A DNA stretch of 52,096 nt from an uncultured Clostridia bacterium (GTDB taxonomy: Bacteria; Bacillota; Clostridia; Lachnospirales; Lachnospiraceae): positions 1-52,096 of the forward strand of contig CAMVIN010000003.1 in the NCBI GenBank assembly GCA_947167565.1, read 5' to 3'. The position numbers and the translations under genes were made by a program. The stretch's first letter is position 1. Every line of letters begins with the position of its first letter. The notes under the pieces are model-generated. The model had not been told where the DNA came from. It made no database searches and saw only the letters and a program-made list of their open reading frames with translations. Positions 28,301 to 36,812 of this stretch are shown piece after piece.

Positions 28301-28576
28301 AGTGCCAAGACAGAGAATTCTTATACATCCGAAACAAAATCATATGATGTCATAGTTGACGTGAGCAGTAATTATTATGTAACAGTCACCTGCTCCAATG
28401 AAGTTTTTGGAACAAAGAGTCTGCAATGCGCGTTAAACGGGGACAAAATGGCATACAACAGTGGAAATGACAAGATTACCTGTGATGGCGAAGTATTTTA
28501 TTGGACGAGGTATTTACCTTCGAGCAGCCCTTATAAAGGAGAAGACTTTACCATAAGTGCTGTAAAGGTGAAATAA
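25313..28576 (+). CDS. Large secreted protein with BIG2 Ig-like repeats and a ZU5-like domain
   Basis: ATG 25313 fits GGAGG seven bases upstream; an ATG six bases earlier is too close to it. The 1087-residue protein has a signal peptide (about 1-27), two BIG2 domains (about 40-195; repeated VTWSSKNKKIATVKGGKVKG-like units), and a ZU5-like domain (about 210-325; YKVTIPAGTLSAGTKVSV). A long helical region (about 335-735) follows, then two or three further BIG2 domains (about 755-960) and a beta-rich C-terminal domain (about 970-1087). No sortase motif or transmembrane anchor is seen. It is probably an extracellular structural or adhesive protein; the helical centre is not recognised. Confidence 0.85.
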   Translation: MNYKVKICASIMIVSLILNTVEYRTAKSVTYVGTGSSIVETKKTWASFSKPTYYVQRGKTVKLKLNNATSKVTWSSKNKKIATVKGGKVKGKKIGSTVITAKHSGRKITCKIVVMAKKYKLSGSNITLMKGKTKKISLKKLSKKKAKKIKWTSADKSVATVKKGKIRAKKPGITSITATYEKRQYKCTVFVDKNPGKTVKLKLKKKKKSQVTIKAGKTMTVGNIKKTGYKVTIPAGTLSAGTKVSVKSDGKGIDIKANGKDGIRLDNSVTVTLALSGKVSKSGTPYYMAVLKKNKKTYYIEPNHAMLRKGYLQFKTDHFSEYSLVKASKKGLKQIIKNKAYYAAAYKFTADKLDDYAGKTTEYSIKMMDKFLDKVADKIMKSGSRDNDTLKKYFKNSCFKDPEFFTILRGVASGDNKTTATGLADILVKHAGLATGKAYKMIRSGVFVVPDAVKYWYSGNTKMAAKTVVDAVSGELAVISGVQFANSIAVSARESLATYQMNQAVQGLLGTEEGRAAGYKGDVDITKDEEWQEFRDYQMKGAYRNYINDKIEKWRQMKQTGGDLTEEERAYEGALDYRSDKYSSSNFYNNPELEAERNQIKQEFDSELRAYLLKRVAAEKLIKEEADRIEEQTYAYINAGLFDDFDGIDMDEKNMNRLNELNAIKEDIEVMFDGSSPAVLEGYTGKIADSVNARRYADFVKMWLDAAKKAKDNTHSVGKKTVEDYLAKKYGVGIYIFPISRTLKINVGQSEQIFVLKGLNEENILSKCKISVFNSEVVKVDQYGYVYALSDGEGDIKIKYGEVSHIIHVVCGEGELELTPSEKTIHTGESFQLNFSGKWPAEFSSSKPKTASVTSTGKVTGVGGGKANIIATYHNRKYVCKVTVKVKTGLNKTSLSLRVGDKSILYLKGAAESKVTWGIKHGEKTGIVKVNNHGRVTALKKGKTVVVASYKGKAYKCKVVVKEKEKKKEVIDFSGKYKGKVTIYTYVDLTIAGTKDSAKTENSYTSETKSYDVIVDVSSNYYVTVTCSNEVFGTKSLQCALNGDKMAYNSGNDKITCDGEVFYWTRYLPSSSPYKGEDFTISAVKVK

Positions 28577-28600
28577 ATTATACTCAAAAGGAGGTTCATT

Positions 28601-30536
28601 ATGAGAAAACAATTATTTAAGAGAATCGTGACATGGTCGCTATGTCTGGCTGTGGGCGCGGGATTGCTTGCGGGTTCGCAGGCAGAAAAGGTACAGGCAA
28701 AAGAAAAGCATTTTTGCTACATTGGGTTAGAGTGTGAGAATCCGCCGGCGAACTTTCCGGAAGACGGGTACATCTACCGCTACAGTGCATGGGAGGAATG
28801 AAATCAGTCACTCCTATGCGGGAATGTCCTATAATGCTTCGACAAATACACTGACACTCAACAATGTCAACACGCCGGATATCGGATTGGTATTTGACGG
28901 CATGGGAAAAGAGTCCTTTGATTCGGATATCAAGGTTGTGTTAGTGGGTAAAAATTCTATAAGATCTATCTACAGTGGTCATGGAGGATTTTCTGTTGAG
29001 GGCTCGGGAAGTCTCACAATCAATGAGTCAAAAAAAGCACAGGGGAGCGCGGTGTCTGTCTCTGGGATGTCGTCTTCTGAAGACTCAGAACGTGCGGTTA
29101 TGCACATTGGAAAGGATGCAACTGTTACCATCTATAAAGCAACCAGTGAGCAGGAAGATGCCACTCCTTCTTGTATTTCATTTGATTATATTGACAAAGA
29201 GAAAGACAAAATAAGCGATTATCTCATCTACGACGGACAGGTGACCCCGGAACTCAAGGTTGAGACTGTTGAGACGTGGCCGGCATATATTGGAACGGTT
29301 TCTCTCAATGACAGCTTGTGCGTCAAGACAGATTATTCGACTGACCGGCTGTACAATGACAAGGAAAACAGCAATTTTATCCGTCTGCTGGTAGAGGGAA
29401 AAGTAGAGGACTCCAATGAGACATACAGCTGGGTTGAAAAACACAATGGGTACTGGTTTGTGAGTAGAAATGCCTTTTATGATACCGGAATTAACGGCTC
29501 CTATTCGGGTTCTCTCCCGTCTGATTTAAAGACCGGGGATAACAAGATTACGGCATATGTTACAGCTAATTCCACGAAGGCGTCAAATCTCGATCGATAT
29601 GAAAATTATGTTGTGTACACAAAAGGTGGCAAATACTATGCGATTGCGCCAAAATGTATGCTGGTAGATGAACTCGTCGAGACAGATGTAGACAGCACGG
29701 TTTATTGTATAGGTGAAATTAAGCACAGTGAACCGGTATTTTACTTTGATTTTGAGAATGAGACTAATGCGGAGTATAAGGTAAATCCTTATGATACCTG
29801 GCTGATGGATACCTACAGTGAAGTCAGCGGAGTTTCCACATGGGAAGAGGCTGCAAAGTATATGACAGATAATGGATACACGAAATATACCAAGCAGTTA
29901 TCCCCTGCATCTTATGCATTTGAAGTTGTGAACGATAAGATTACGTTTTCACCTAAAGAAGAATCAAAATCAGAATCAAAGCAAACTTCTTCTTCGACGA
30001 ATACGACAACGACAAATAATAATTCAACAAGCAAGACTCCTAAGACAGGGGAGACGACAAAAGATTCCTCCGGCGCAGTTTACACTGTCACGTCATCGAG
30101 CAGCAAGGCGGTAGAGGTTGCCTATAAAGCTTCTTCGAAAGCGTCAAAAAAGGTTACAATACCGGCGACAGTCAAAATCAATGGTGTAAGAGCAACAGTC
30201 ACCTCTATTTCGGACGGTGCATTTTCCGGCAACAAAAAAATAACAGAGGTTGTTCTGCCGAAGAAAGTTAAAAAAATAGGTAAAAAAGCGTTTAGAAATT
30301 GTCCGAAATTAAAGAAAATAACACTTTCCAAGAATTTAAAATCCATTGGAACCCAGGCATTTTCGGGTGATACAGGATTAAAGAAAATAATAGTAAAAAG
30401 TACGGGCATCAAATCTGTCGGGAAAAAAGCATTTAAGAAAGTTCCGAAGAGTGCCACAATACAGGTTCCGAAAAAAATGAAGAAAAAGTACACAAAATTA
30501 TTTAAAAAAGCCGGTTTCAAGGGGAAAGTAAAATAA
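28601..30536 (+). pseudogene. Secreted protein with LRR_5 tail, frameshifted near its start
   Basis: A proper start (AAAAGGAGG before ATG 28601) and signal peptide (about 1-31) lead into CYIGLECENPPANFPEDGYI and YRYSAWEE, then a stop at 28799-28801. The remaining 580 or so residues continue in another frame from NEISHSYAGMSYNASTNTLT. Removing a single G near 28790-28796 would join them (SAWENEISHS). The C-terminal part has a serine/threonine-rich linker (KTPKTGETTKD) and LRR_5 repeats (DGAFSGNKKITEVVLPKKVK, KAFRNCPKLKKITLSKNLKS). With the frameshift no secreted full-length product is made. A sequencing error or slippage cannot be excluded. Confidence 0.75.
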
Positions 30537-30542
30537 TAACTA

Positions 30543-30585
30543 AAAACAGAGCGGCGGATTTCTAAAATCTGCTGCTCTGTTTTTA
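30543..30585. terminator. Bidirectional terminator between the LRR gene and tyrS
   Basis: AAAACAGAGCGGCGGATT pairs with AATCTGCTGCTCTGTTTT, with two mismatches. T-runs exist on both strands (TTTTT at the right end, and the complement of TAAAAA at the left). It serves both converging transcripts. Confidence 0.85.
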
Positions 30586-30608
30586 TCAGAAGTAAAAATT
30601 TCAGAGAC

Positions 30609-31832
30609 TTATTTGAGGAGTACTCTTCGGAAATTTTTCTTTCCTCTCTTCAGGACAATACCTTCACCATCGAAAGTTTCTTTGCTGAAAGTCGCGCGGG
30701 CATCTGTTACCTTTTCACCGTCAATGCTGACACCGCCCTGTTGTACGGCGCGACGCGCTTCGGAGTTGGAAGGAACAAGTCCGGTCTTTGAGAGGAGGTT
30801 CAAAATACCAATCTGTCCGTCCTCAAAATCGTCATCGCTCAGTTCTGCCGTAGGCATGTTTGCGGCATTTCCACCTGCAAAAAGTGCTTTTGCGGATTCC
30901 TGAGCCTTCTTTGCCTCTTCCTCGCCGTGAACAAGATTTGTCAATTCGTAAGCAAGGATTTCCTTTGCCTTGTTTAATTCGCTTCCCTGCCAGCTCTCCA
31001 TTGTCTCAATCTCTTCAAGAGGAAGGAAGGTAAGCATCTTTAGGCATTTAATGACATCAGCGTCATCAACATTTCTCCAATACTGGTAGAAATCAAATGG
31101 TGACGTTTTTTCCGGATCAAGCCATACAGCACCTTTTTGTGTCTTGCCCATTTTTTTGCCTTCTGAATTGAGAAGGAGATTGATGGTCATGGCGTAAGCG
31201 TCTTTGCCGAGTTTGCGGCGAATTAATTCTGTACCACCAAGCATGTTACTCCATTGGTCATCCCCGCCGAACTGAAGGTTACATCCATATTTCTCAAAGA
31301 GAGCCATAAAGTCATAACTCTGCATAATCATGTAGTTGAACTCCAGAAAGCTCAGTCCCTTTTCCATACGCTGCTTGTAGCATTCTGCTGTCAGCATGCG
31401 GTTTACACTAAAATGAGCACCCACATCCCGGAGGAGTTCAATATAGTTTAGTTTCATGAGCCAGTCCGCATTATTTACCATGAGAGCTTTTCCCTCTGAG
31501 AAGTCAATAAAGCGGCTCATCTGCTTTTTGAAACAGTCACAGTTGTGCTGAATTGTCTCCTCTGTCATCATCTGGCGCATATCGGTACGACCGGATGGGT
31601 CGCCAATCATAGCAGTTCCTCCACCAATCAAGGCAATTGGCTTGTTACCAGCCATCTGAAGTCTCTTCATCAGACACAGTGCCATAAAGTGCCCCACATG
31701 AAGACTGTCTGCTGTCGGGTCAAAACCAATGTAAAAAGTTGCCTTTCCTGTGTTAATCAGTTCTTTGATTTCTTCTTCATCTGTTACTTGCGCAATAAGT
31801 CCACGCGCTACTAATTCATCATATACTGTCAT
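30609..31832 (-). CDS. tyrS: Tyrosyl-tRNA synthetase
   Basis: This 407-residue class I synthetase attaches tyrosine to tRNA-Tyr in the cytoplasm. It shows the HIGH-like motif HVGHF (about 41-45, in [12 protein letters not shown]), the tyrosine-binding segment [21 protein letters not shown], split here as QSYDFMALF and LQFGGDDQW, the KMSKS-like KMGKT, and an S4 RNA-binding domain at the C-terminus ([17 protein letters not shown]). The length is that of the bacterial TyrRS family. GAAAGGAG precedes the start. Expression is controlled by the T-box leader upstream. Confidence 0.97.
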   Translation of the reverse strand: MTVYDELVARGLIAQVTDEEEIKELINTGKATFYIGFDPTADSLHVGHFMALCLMKRLQMAGNKPIALIGGGTAMIGDPSGRTDMRQMMTEETIQHNCDCFKKQMSRFIDFSEGKALMVNNADWLMKLNYIELLRDVGAHFSVNRMLTAECYKQRMEKGLSFLEFNYMIMQSYDFMALFEKYGCNLQFGGDDQWSNMLGGTELIRRKLGKDAYAMTINLLLNSEGKKMGKTQKGAVWLDPEKTSPFDFYQYWRNVDDADVIKCLKMLTFLPLEEIETMESWQGSELNKAKEILAYELTNLVHGEEEAKKAQESAKALFAGGNAANMPTAELSDDDFEDGQIGILNLLSKTGLVPSNSEARRAVQQGGVSIDGEKVTDARATFSKETFDGEGIVLKRGKKNFRRVLLK

Positions 31833-31912
31833 CCGTATTCTGCTCCTTTCATGAAAGTGGGAAATTGATATTGCGGCAATATTTTAGCCGCAGCCTTTTA
31901 GGGTTAGGACAG

Positions 31913-32215
31913 AAAAAACTTCCGTCCCTTTTTAAAGGACGGAAGTCTGTTATGCTCCGTGTTACCACCTTTATTCACAGACAACTCACATTGCCTGCCT
32001 CAGTCACTACGTTCACAAAAGTGAATGATAGTGTTGCAGAGTAACGCCTGCCCACGGCACAACCTAATGGATTGAGAGTATATAAACCTCCATCTTTCGG
32101 AAGTGCAGCTCCGAGAAGTATTCACAAAAAAATTCCCCTGCGCCTCTCAGCCACCGGCAACTCTCTGTTGGTTATCCCTTTTTGCTACTTGGTCTCTTCC
32201 TTGCTTTTAGAATAC
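31913..32215 (-). promoter_or_regulatory. Tyrosine T-box riboswitch of tyrS
   Basis: On the minus strand the leader contains the conserved T-box AAAGGTGGTAACACGG (31957-31972). It has a terminator stem ACTTCCGTCC/GGACGGAAGT followed by TTTTTT (about 31913-31947). Stem I features an AG bowl (GGTGGCTGAGAGG) and the specifier loop GAATACTTC, in which TAC (32118-32120 on the plus strand) is a tyrosine codon. Uncharged tRNA-Tyr should bind the specifier and the T-box bulge, favour the antiterminator, and let tyrS be transcribed. The specifier agrees with the gene, so the assignment is firm. Confidence 0.95.
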
Positions 32216-32219
32216 TTTT

Positions 32220-32248
32220 ATTATAGGGAGAAAGAGGGGAAATGTCAA
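32220..32248 (-). promoter_or_regulatory. Consensus sigma-A promoter of the tyrS T-box leader
   Basis: On the minus strand a perfect TTGACA (32243-32248), a 17-base spacer and a perfect TATAAT (32220-32225) lie just ahead of the T-box leader. Confidence 0.92.
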
Positions 32249-32353
32249 CTGATTTTTCTGCGGTGTTTGTGTCAAGTAAACGGTGGCGCTTTAAATCTAT
32301 TAAAATGTTAACTTTTCACGTCTGAACGGCAGGTATAGCCGTCTGAACAACAG

Positions 32354-32382
32354 TTGACATCACTCTGCAATGCTGATAGGCT
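32354..32382 (+). promoter_or_regulatory. Sigma-A promoter of the Rpn/GH42 genes
   Basis: TTGACA (32354-32359), a 17-base spacer and TAGGCT (32377-32382) with a TGA extension, 39 bases before the Rpn start. The -10 is imperfect. Two copies of GCCGTCTGAAC-like sequence (CGTCTGAAC at about 32319 and 32340) lie upstream and could be regulator sites. Confidence 0.55.
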
Positions 32383-32420
32383 TAATAGGTAGAGAAAATG
32401 TTTATCAGGAGGGGTTATTT

Positions 32421-33395
32421 ATGGGGAAAGTCGATACTTATACAACAGAATATATGTCGCAGCCGGAGGTATTTGCAGACATTTTTAATTATTATCTATA
32501 TAATGGAAAGGAAAAGATTCATCCGGAGAACCTGCAGGATATGGATACGCGGCAGTTTGCCCTTCTTCACGGGAAGGGTAAGGGGAGTGCTCCTGTTCAG
32601 CGAATAAGAGATAATGTAAAATGCGTGGTGGCAAAGAGTGATGAGAGGGCAGAATATATGATTTTGTCTGTGGAAAATCAATTAAATGTTCATTATGCAA
32701 TGCCGGTACGAGAGATGATACAGGACGCCCTGCAGTATGACAGTCAGGTAAAAGTGATTTCTAAAAAACACAGAAATCACCTCAAAGAAGGCTCAGAGTA
32801 CTTGTCAGGTTTTGCAAAAGATGATAAGATAAATCCAGTGATATCATTGGTTATTCTGTGGAATGGTGATGAATGGGATGGGCCGAGAACTCTGCATGAT
32901 ATGCTGAAAGTAAAAGATGAAAAACTGTTAACATATGTTCCAAATTACAAGTTGAATATTATAGAGCCACAATCAATTCGAGACGATGATTTTGATAAAT
33001 TTCATTCCAAGATGAAGCAGGTACTAAAGTATATTAAGTATTCAAAAGATAAGACTGCTTTAAAGAAAGTGATAGAAGAAGATGAATTATATCGTACAAT
33101 GGATAGAAAGACGGCAGAATTAATTAATGTGGTAACAAATTCAAAATTTGAATTCCAAGAGGAAGGAGAAGTGATAGATATGTGTCAGGCGATGCGGGAA
33201 ATAGAGGAGGATGCCAGGCAGGAAGGCATACAGGAAGGTGAAGCGAGAGGTGAAGCGAGAGGTGAAGCGAGAGGTGAAGCAAGGATGGCTTTACTTATGA
33301 AAAAACTGATAGAGGCAGAGAGAATCGACGATATAGAGAAGGCAGCCATTGATGAGAAAGTACGTGCAGAATTGTATAAAGAATTTTATTTATAA
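32421..33395 (+). CDS. Rpn-family recombination-promoting nuclease / putative transposase
   Basis: ATG 32421 fits AGGAGGGG seven bases upstream. The 324-residue protein matches the Rpn/PD-(D/E)XK group: DIFNYYLYNGKEKI at the start, a central ENQLNVHYAMPVREM (the E-x-Q variant of the nuclease core), and PVISLVILWNGDEWDGP. The C-terminal part is helical and holds a four-copy GEAR repeat. Rpn proteins from E. coli cleave DNA and promote RecA-independent recombination. Members are very common in Lachnospiraceae and are often annotated as transposases without moving DNA themselves. Confidence 0.82.
   Translation: MGKVDTYTTEYMSQPEVFADIFNYYLYNGKEKIHPENLQDMDTRQFALLHGKGKGSAPVQRIRDNVKCVVAKSDERAEYMILSVENQLNVHYAMPVREMIQDALQYDSQVKVISKKHRNHLKEGSEYLSGFAKDDKINPVISLVILWNGDEWDGPRTLHDMLKVKDEKLLTYVPNYKLNIIEPQSIRDDDFDKFHSKMKQVLKYIKYSKDKTALKKVIEEDELYRTMDRKTAELINVVTNSKFEFQEEGEVIDMCQAMREIEEDARQEGIQEGEARGEARGEARGEARMALLMKKLIEAERIDDIEKAAIDEKVRAELYKEFYL
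33237..33284 (+). repeat. In-frame 12-base tandem repeat inside the Rpn gene
   Basis: GGTGAAGCGAGA occurs three times exactly (33237-33272) and a fourth time with changes (GGTGAAGCAAGG). It encodes GEAR four times and keeps the reading frame. Copy-number change would lengthen or shorten a helix without destroying the protein. Confidence 0.95.
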
Positions 33396-33408
33396 AACGG
33401 AGGACAAC

Positions 33409-35433
33409 ATGAATTTATTGGATGGAAAGAGAATTACGCTTGGAGTGTGCTATTATCCGGAACACTGGCAGGAGAGCGAGTGGGAGAGTGACTTGCGCAG
33501 AATGCTCGACAATGGTATTGAGACTGTGCGGATTGCCGAGTTTGCCTGGAGTCTCATTGAGGCAGAGGAAAATGTCTTTGACTACTCCTTTTTTGACAGG
33601 TTTCTTGAAGTGGCAGAGCGAGTGGGGATGCAGGTGATTTTTTGCACACCTACGGCGACGCCGCCGGCGTGGCTCACGAAGAAATATCCGGAAGTTTTGA
33701 ATACAACGATGGAGAGAGTGCCGTTTGAACACGGTTTTCGCCGGCACTACAATTACAATTCTCCCAAATATCAGGAGTTGACCAGACGCATTGTTGAGAA
33801 GTCTGCGTCTCATTATGCGAAGCATCCGGCGATTATCGGGTGGCAGATTGACAACGAATTTAACTGTGAGGTTGCGGAGTTCTATTCGGAAAGTGATACA
33901 CTTGCGTTTCGTGAATTTTTAAAGAAAAAATACGGGACGTTACAAGAACTCAATCAGGCGTGGGGAACGATTTTCTGGAATCAGACATATACGGCTTGGG
34001 ATGAAGTTGACGTGCCAAGAATGACTCCGACAAACAGAGTGAATCCGCACCGCAAACTGGATTATTATCGCTTTGTATCGGATAGTGTGTGCCGGTATGC
34101 AAAATTACAGAGTGATATTCTGCGCAAATACATCAAGCCGGGGGATTTTATTACCACGAATGGAATCTTTGGTAATCTTGACTCACATCGAATGACGGAG
34201 GAGAGTCTTGACTTTATTACTTACGACTCTTATCCGAATTTTTCGTACTGTCTTGGGTTGTATGTAGAGGATGATCCGACAAAAGATCGCAACTGGAGCA
34301 AACATTTGTCAGAAGTCCGTTCGATTTCGCAGAACTTTGGCATTATGGAGCAGCAGTCCGGTGCGAACGGCAGCATGGAGATGATGGCACCGGTGCCAAA
34401 ACCGGGACAGATGACACTATGGACAATGCAGAGTATCGCACATGGAGCGGATTTTGTCAGTTATTTTCGGTGGCGGACAGCAACGATGGGAACAGAGATG
34501 TATTGGCATGGAATACTGGATTATTCGGGCAGAGATAACCGCAGGCTGCAAGAGGTGAAATCTATTTATCATAAATTGCAGAAGATGGATGGCATTGCCG
34601 GGACAACGTATGTGGCGAAAGTAGCTGTGATAAGAGATTACGATAATATTTGGAACGAACAGGCAGATGTTTGGCAGAAAAATCTCAACCAGGCGAGCAT
34701 ATGGGGATTGTATCAGGCATGCCAGCACACGCATACGCCGTATGACTACATTTATCTGGATCATTGCGAGGAAACGGATTTGTCCAAATATGATGTGATC
34801 TTTTATCCACATGGTGCAATTATGACGGATGAGAGAGCGGGAATATTAGAGGGCTATGTTCAGGACGGCGGAACGCTTATATTTGGCTGCCGTACTTCAT
34901 ACAAAGACCTCAATGGAATTTGCGTGACAGACAAATTACCGGCGAAGATTTCTGAATGGACCGGTGTGGACATTCCGGAGTATACGACGGTCTCTCCGGA
35001 GGAGGGGGCTGTGAGAGCCACCTGGGGGGATTCAGAACTGAAAACAACCTTGTTTAACGACCAGTTAACCCCTCTCGGAGTGGCTGAAGTTGTAGCGGAG
35101 TATGAGGAAGGATATTATAAGGGGGCAGGAGCGCTTATTCGTCATGAATACGGACTTGGTAAAACATATTATTATGGTTCTGTCTTTACGGCAGATGTGG
35201 CCCAGGTCTTTCTTGAAAAGCTTGGTGTGTCAGAGCCATACGCAGAGATAGTGCGGGCACCAAAAGATGTTGAGATTGCAGTTCGTGGAGAGAAGTATCT
35301 GTTTGTCCTGAATTTTTCAAAAGAAGAACAAACCCTATGCCTGAATCGTGAGGTAAAAAATATCTGTACCGGACATCGGGAGAGCGGACACCGCAGGTTG
35401 AAAGCATATGAGACACGAGTATATGAGATTTAA
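33409..35433 (+). CDS. Beta-galactosidase, glycoside hydrolase family 42
   Basis: This 674-residue cytoplasmic enzyme (no signal peptide) has the GH42 start LGVCYYPEHWQESEWESDL, the acid/base E150 in GWQIDNEFN, and the nucleophile E314 in FGIMEQQSG. A trimerisation domain (about 395-600; YDVIFYPHGAIMTDE) and a small C-terminal beta domain follow. It should hydrolyse terminal beta-galactosides, for example from plant galactans or galacto-oligosaccharides, after uptake. CGGAGG lies five bases before ATG 33409. It follows the Rpn gene by 13 bases and shares its promoter, an odd pairing that may be recent. No sugar transporter or regulator is next to it. Confidence 0.94.
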   Translation: MNLLDGKRITLGVCYYPEHWQESEWESDLRRMLDNGIETVRIAEFAWSLIEAEENVFDYSFFDRFLEVAERVGMQVIFCTPTATPPAWLTKKYPEVLNTTMERVPFEHGFRRHYNYNSPKYQELTRRIVEKSASHYAKHPAIIGWQIDNEFNCEVAEFYSESDTLAFREFLKKKYGTLQELNQAWGTIFWNQTYTAWDEVDVPRMTPTNRVNPHRKLDYYRFVSDSVCRYAKLQSDILRKYIKPGDFITTNGIFGNLDSHRMTEESLDFITYDSYPNFSYCLGLYVEDDPTKDRNWSKHLSEVRSISQNFGIMEQQSGANGSMEMMAPVPKPGQMTLWTMQSIAHGADFVSYFRWRTATMGTEMYWHGILDYSGRDNRRLQEVKSIYHKLQKMDGIAGTTYVAKVAVIRDYDNIWNEQADVWQKNLNQASIWGLYQACQHTHTPYDYIYLDHCEETDLSKYDVIFYPHGAIMTDERAGILEGYVQDGGTLIFGCRTSYKDLNGICVTDKLPAKISEWTGVDIPEYTTVSPEEGAVRATWGDSELKTTLFNDQLTPLGVAEVVAEYEEGYYKGAGALIRHEYGLGKTYYYGSVFTADVAQVFLEKLGVSEPYAEIVRAPKDVEIAVRGEKYLFVLNFSKEEQTLCLNREVKNICTGHRESGHRRLKAYETRVYEI

Positions 35434-35436
35434 ATA

Positions 35437-35480
35437 AAAAAGCGCATATTTATGAGTTAGTCCCATAAATATGCGCTTTT
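35437..35480. terminator. Bidirectional terminator between GH42 and the small minus-strand gene
   Basis: AAAAGCGCATATTTATG (35438-35454) is an exact complement of CATAAATATGCGCTTTT (35464-35480). The arms begin and end in A- and T-runs, so both converging genes can use it. Confidence 0.92.
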
Positions 35481-35482
35481 GA

Positions 35483-35692
35483 TCAATCAGAATTTGACCA
35501 AGTATGATACTGCTCAAGCAATTCCATAATGGTTTCTTTTAGAACTGTTTTATTGTAAAAGTTGTCCTCGACATCACTGTTGGTGAAATTTTTCTGCTTT
35601 TTCATTGTTATGTCCACTTTTGAGGCAATAGCGTCGTCTACCATATTTCCCTTGGATTCAATAAACTGTTTGAATGTGTAAAACTCTTTCAT
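35483..35692 (-). CDS. Small hypothetical protein, 69 residues
   Basis: MKEFYTFKQFIESKG begins a short soluble protein with a hydrophilic middle (ITMKKQKNFTNSD) and an amphipathic C-terminal helix (LKETIMELLEQYHTW). ATG 35692 is used: AGGAGG lies eight bases upstream, and a TTG six bases earlier is too close. A TGGTATAAT promoter element is at 35735-35743, so the gene has its own transcription signals and a terminator. Not recognised; it looks real because of those signals. Confidence 0.7.
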   Translation of the reverse strand: MKEFYTFKQFIESKGNMVDDAIASKVDITMKKQKNFTNSDVEDNFYNKTVLKETIMELLEQYHTWSNSD

Positions 35693-35769
35693 TGGCAAGT
35701 CCTCCTGTTTTCCTGTGAGAATGATATGTTATTATTATACCAACATTTTGAAATTAAGGAAAGCACTTT

Positions 35770-36732
35770 TTAATTATTGTGATGGGACACCAGTATTTCC
35801 CTTACAATTCGGTTGTACTCCGAAAGTTTTTTTGTCTTTTTTATTTTTTTAAAACACCCCTCGCTGTCAGGGACGGACATTTTCAAATGCGACCAGAGTT
35901 CTTTCATTTTGAATAGAACAGGGGTCTCGCCGGAAAAGTTTTCTGTGTATCGCTGTTGTAGTTCTGTTACGAAATGATACAGTGTGTCAAAATAATCCGG
36001 TGAACCGGGGAAATTGTCCGATTTCTGCGCAGAGGAATCACTGTTGCGAATAAAACCCGGACGCATGAGAAATCCGCGGCCAATCATGATAGATTTTAAA
36101 TCCGGAAACTCCTTTTTTAATTTTTCAACATCCGTTAGAGAACAAATATCCCCATTATAGCAGAGCGGATTTTTGCTGTGCTGCGCGGCATAAGAAAAAA
36201 TTTCTCTGTGAACCGGCGCCCGATATAAATCCTCTCTTGTGCGAGGGTGCAGAATTAATTCCTTGATGGGATATTGATTATAAATGTCCAGCAGGCGATA
36301 AAATTCATCTTCCTCATAATATCCAATTCGGGATTTGACGGAAATCGCAATGGGAGAGTGTGCAAATACGGTGTCAAAAAAGCGGTCAAGATCATCGGGG
36401 TTACGCAAGAAACCTGCGCCACGGTTTTTGGCGGTGACAGTTCCAGACGGACAGCCGAGATTTAAATTTACTTCATCGTAGCCCATCTCTTCCATATGTC
36501 TGGCAGCCTGACAAAATGCATCTGCCTGGTTGGTCATGATCTGAGGGACCAGTTGATAGCCCGGATTATTTTCCGGCGCAATATCCCATTTTTCTTTTTT
36601 CTTCATATAGCCGCCGTCCCTCATTGTGACAAAAGGTGCATAATAGCGGTCAATGCCGCCAAAATACTTCTCATAGGTCTGGCGGAATAAATAGCCTGTA
36701 ATCCCTTCTAATGGAGCAAAATATATGTTCAT
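35770..36732 (-). CDS. dus: tRNA-dihydrouridine synthase
   Basis: This 320-residue flavoenzyme reduces uridine to dihydrouridine in tRNA D-loops. It shows the Dus motifs: MNIYFAPLEGITGYLFR at the FMN-binding start, VPQIMTNQADAFCQAA, the active-site NLNLGCPSGTVTAKNRGAG with the catalytic cysteine, then VKSRIG, LILHPRT, CYNGDI and MIGRGFLMRPG. It is a single gene with its own promoter. Which uridine it modifies cannot be told from the sequence; most Firmicutes Dus proteins are of the DusB group. Confidence 0.92.
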   Translation of the reverse strand: MNIYFAPLEGITGYLFRQTYEKYFGGIDRYYAPFVTMRDGGYMKKKEKWDIAPENNPGYQLVPQIMTNQADAFCQAARHMEEMGYDEVNLNLGCPSGTVTAKNRGAGFLRNPDDLDRFFDTVFAHSPIAISVKSRIGYYEEDEFYRLLDIYNQYPIKELILHPRTREDLYRAPVHREIFSYAAQHSKNPLCYNGDICSLTDVEKLKKEFPDLKSIMIGRGFLMRPGFIRNSDSSAQKSDNFPGSPDYFDTLYHFVTELQQRYTENFSGETPVLFKMKELWSHLKMSVPDSEGCFKKIKKTKKLSEYNRIVREILVSHHNN

Positions 36733-36765
36733 AATCGTTCTCTTTTCTCTGTAGCGTTACTGTCA

Positions 36766-36794
36766 GAATAACATGCTCCTCTTTTTGCTGTCAA
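36766..36794 (-). promoter_or_regulatory. Promoter of dus
   Basis: On the minus strand TTGACA (36789-36794), a 17-base spacer and TTATTC (36766-36771), 34 bases before the start codon. The -35 is perfect and the -10 weak. Confidence 0.6.
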
Positions 36795-36812
36795 GGAGAA
36801 AGTTAGACAGAT

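Noticed and set aside
33237-33284. The 12-base repeats as a possible CRISPR array
   Set aside because: There are no spacers, the unit is far too short, and it is in frame within the Rpn coding sequence.
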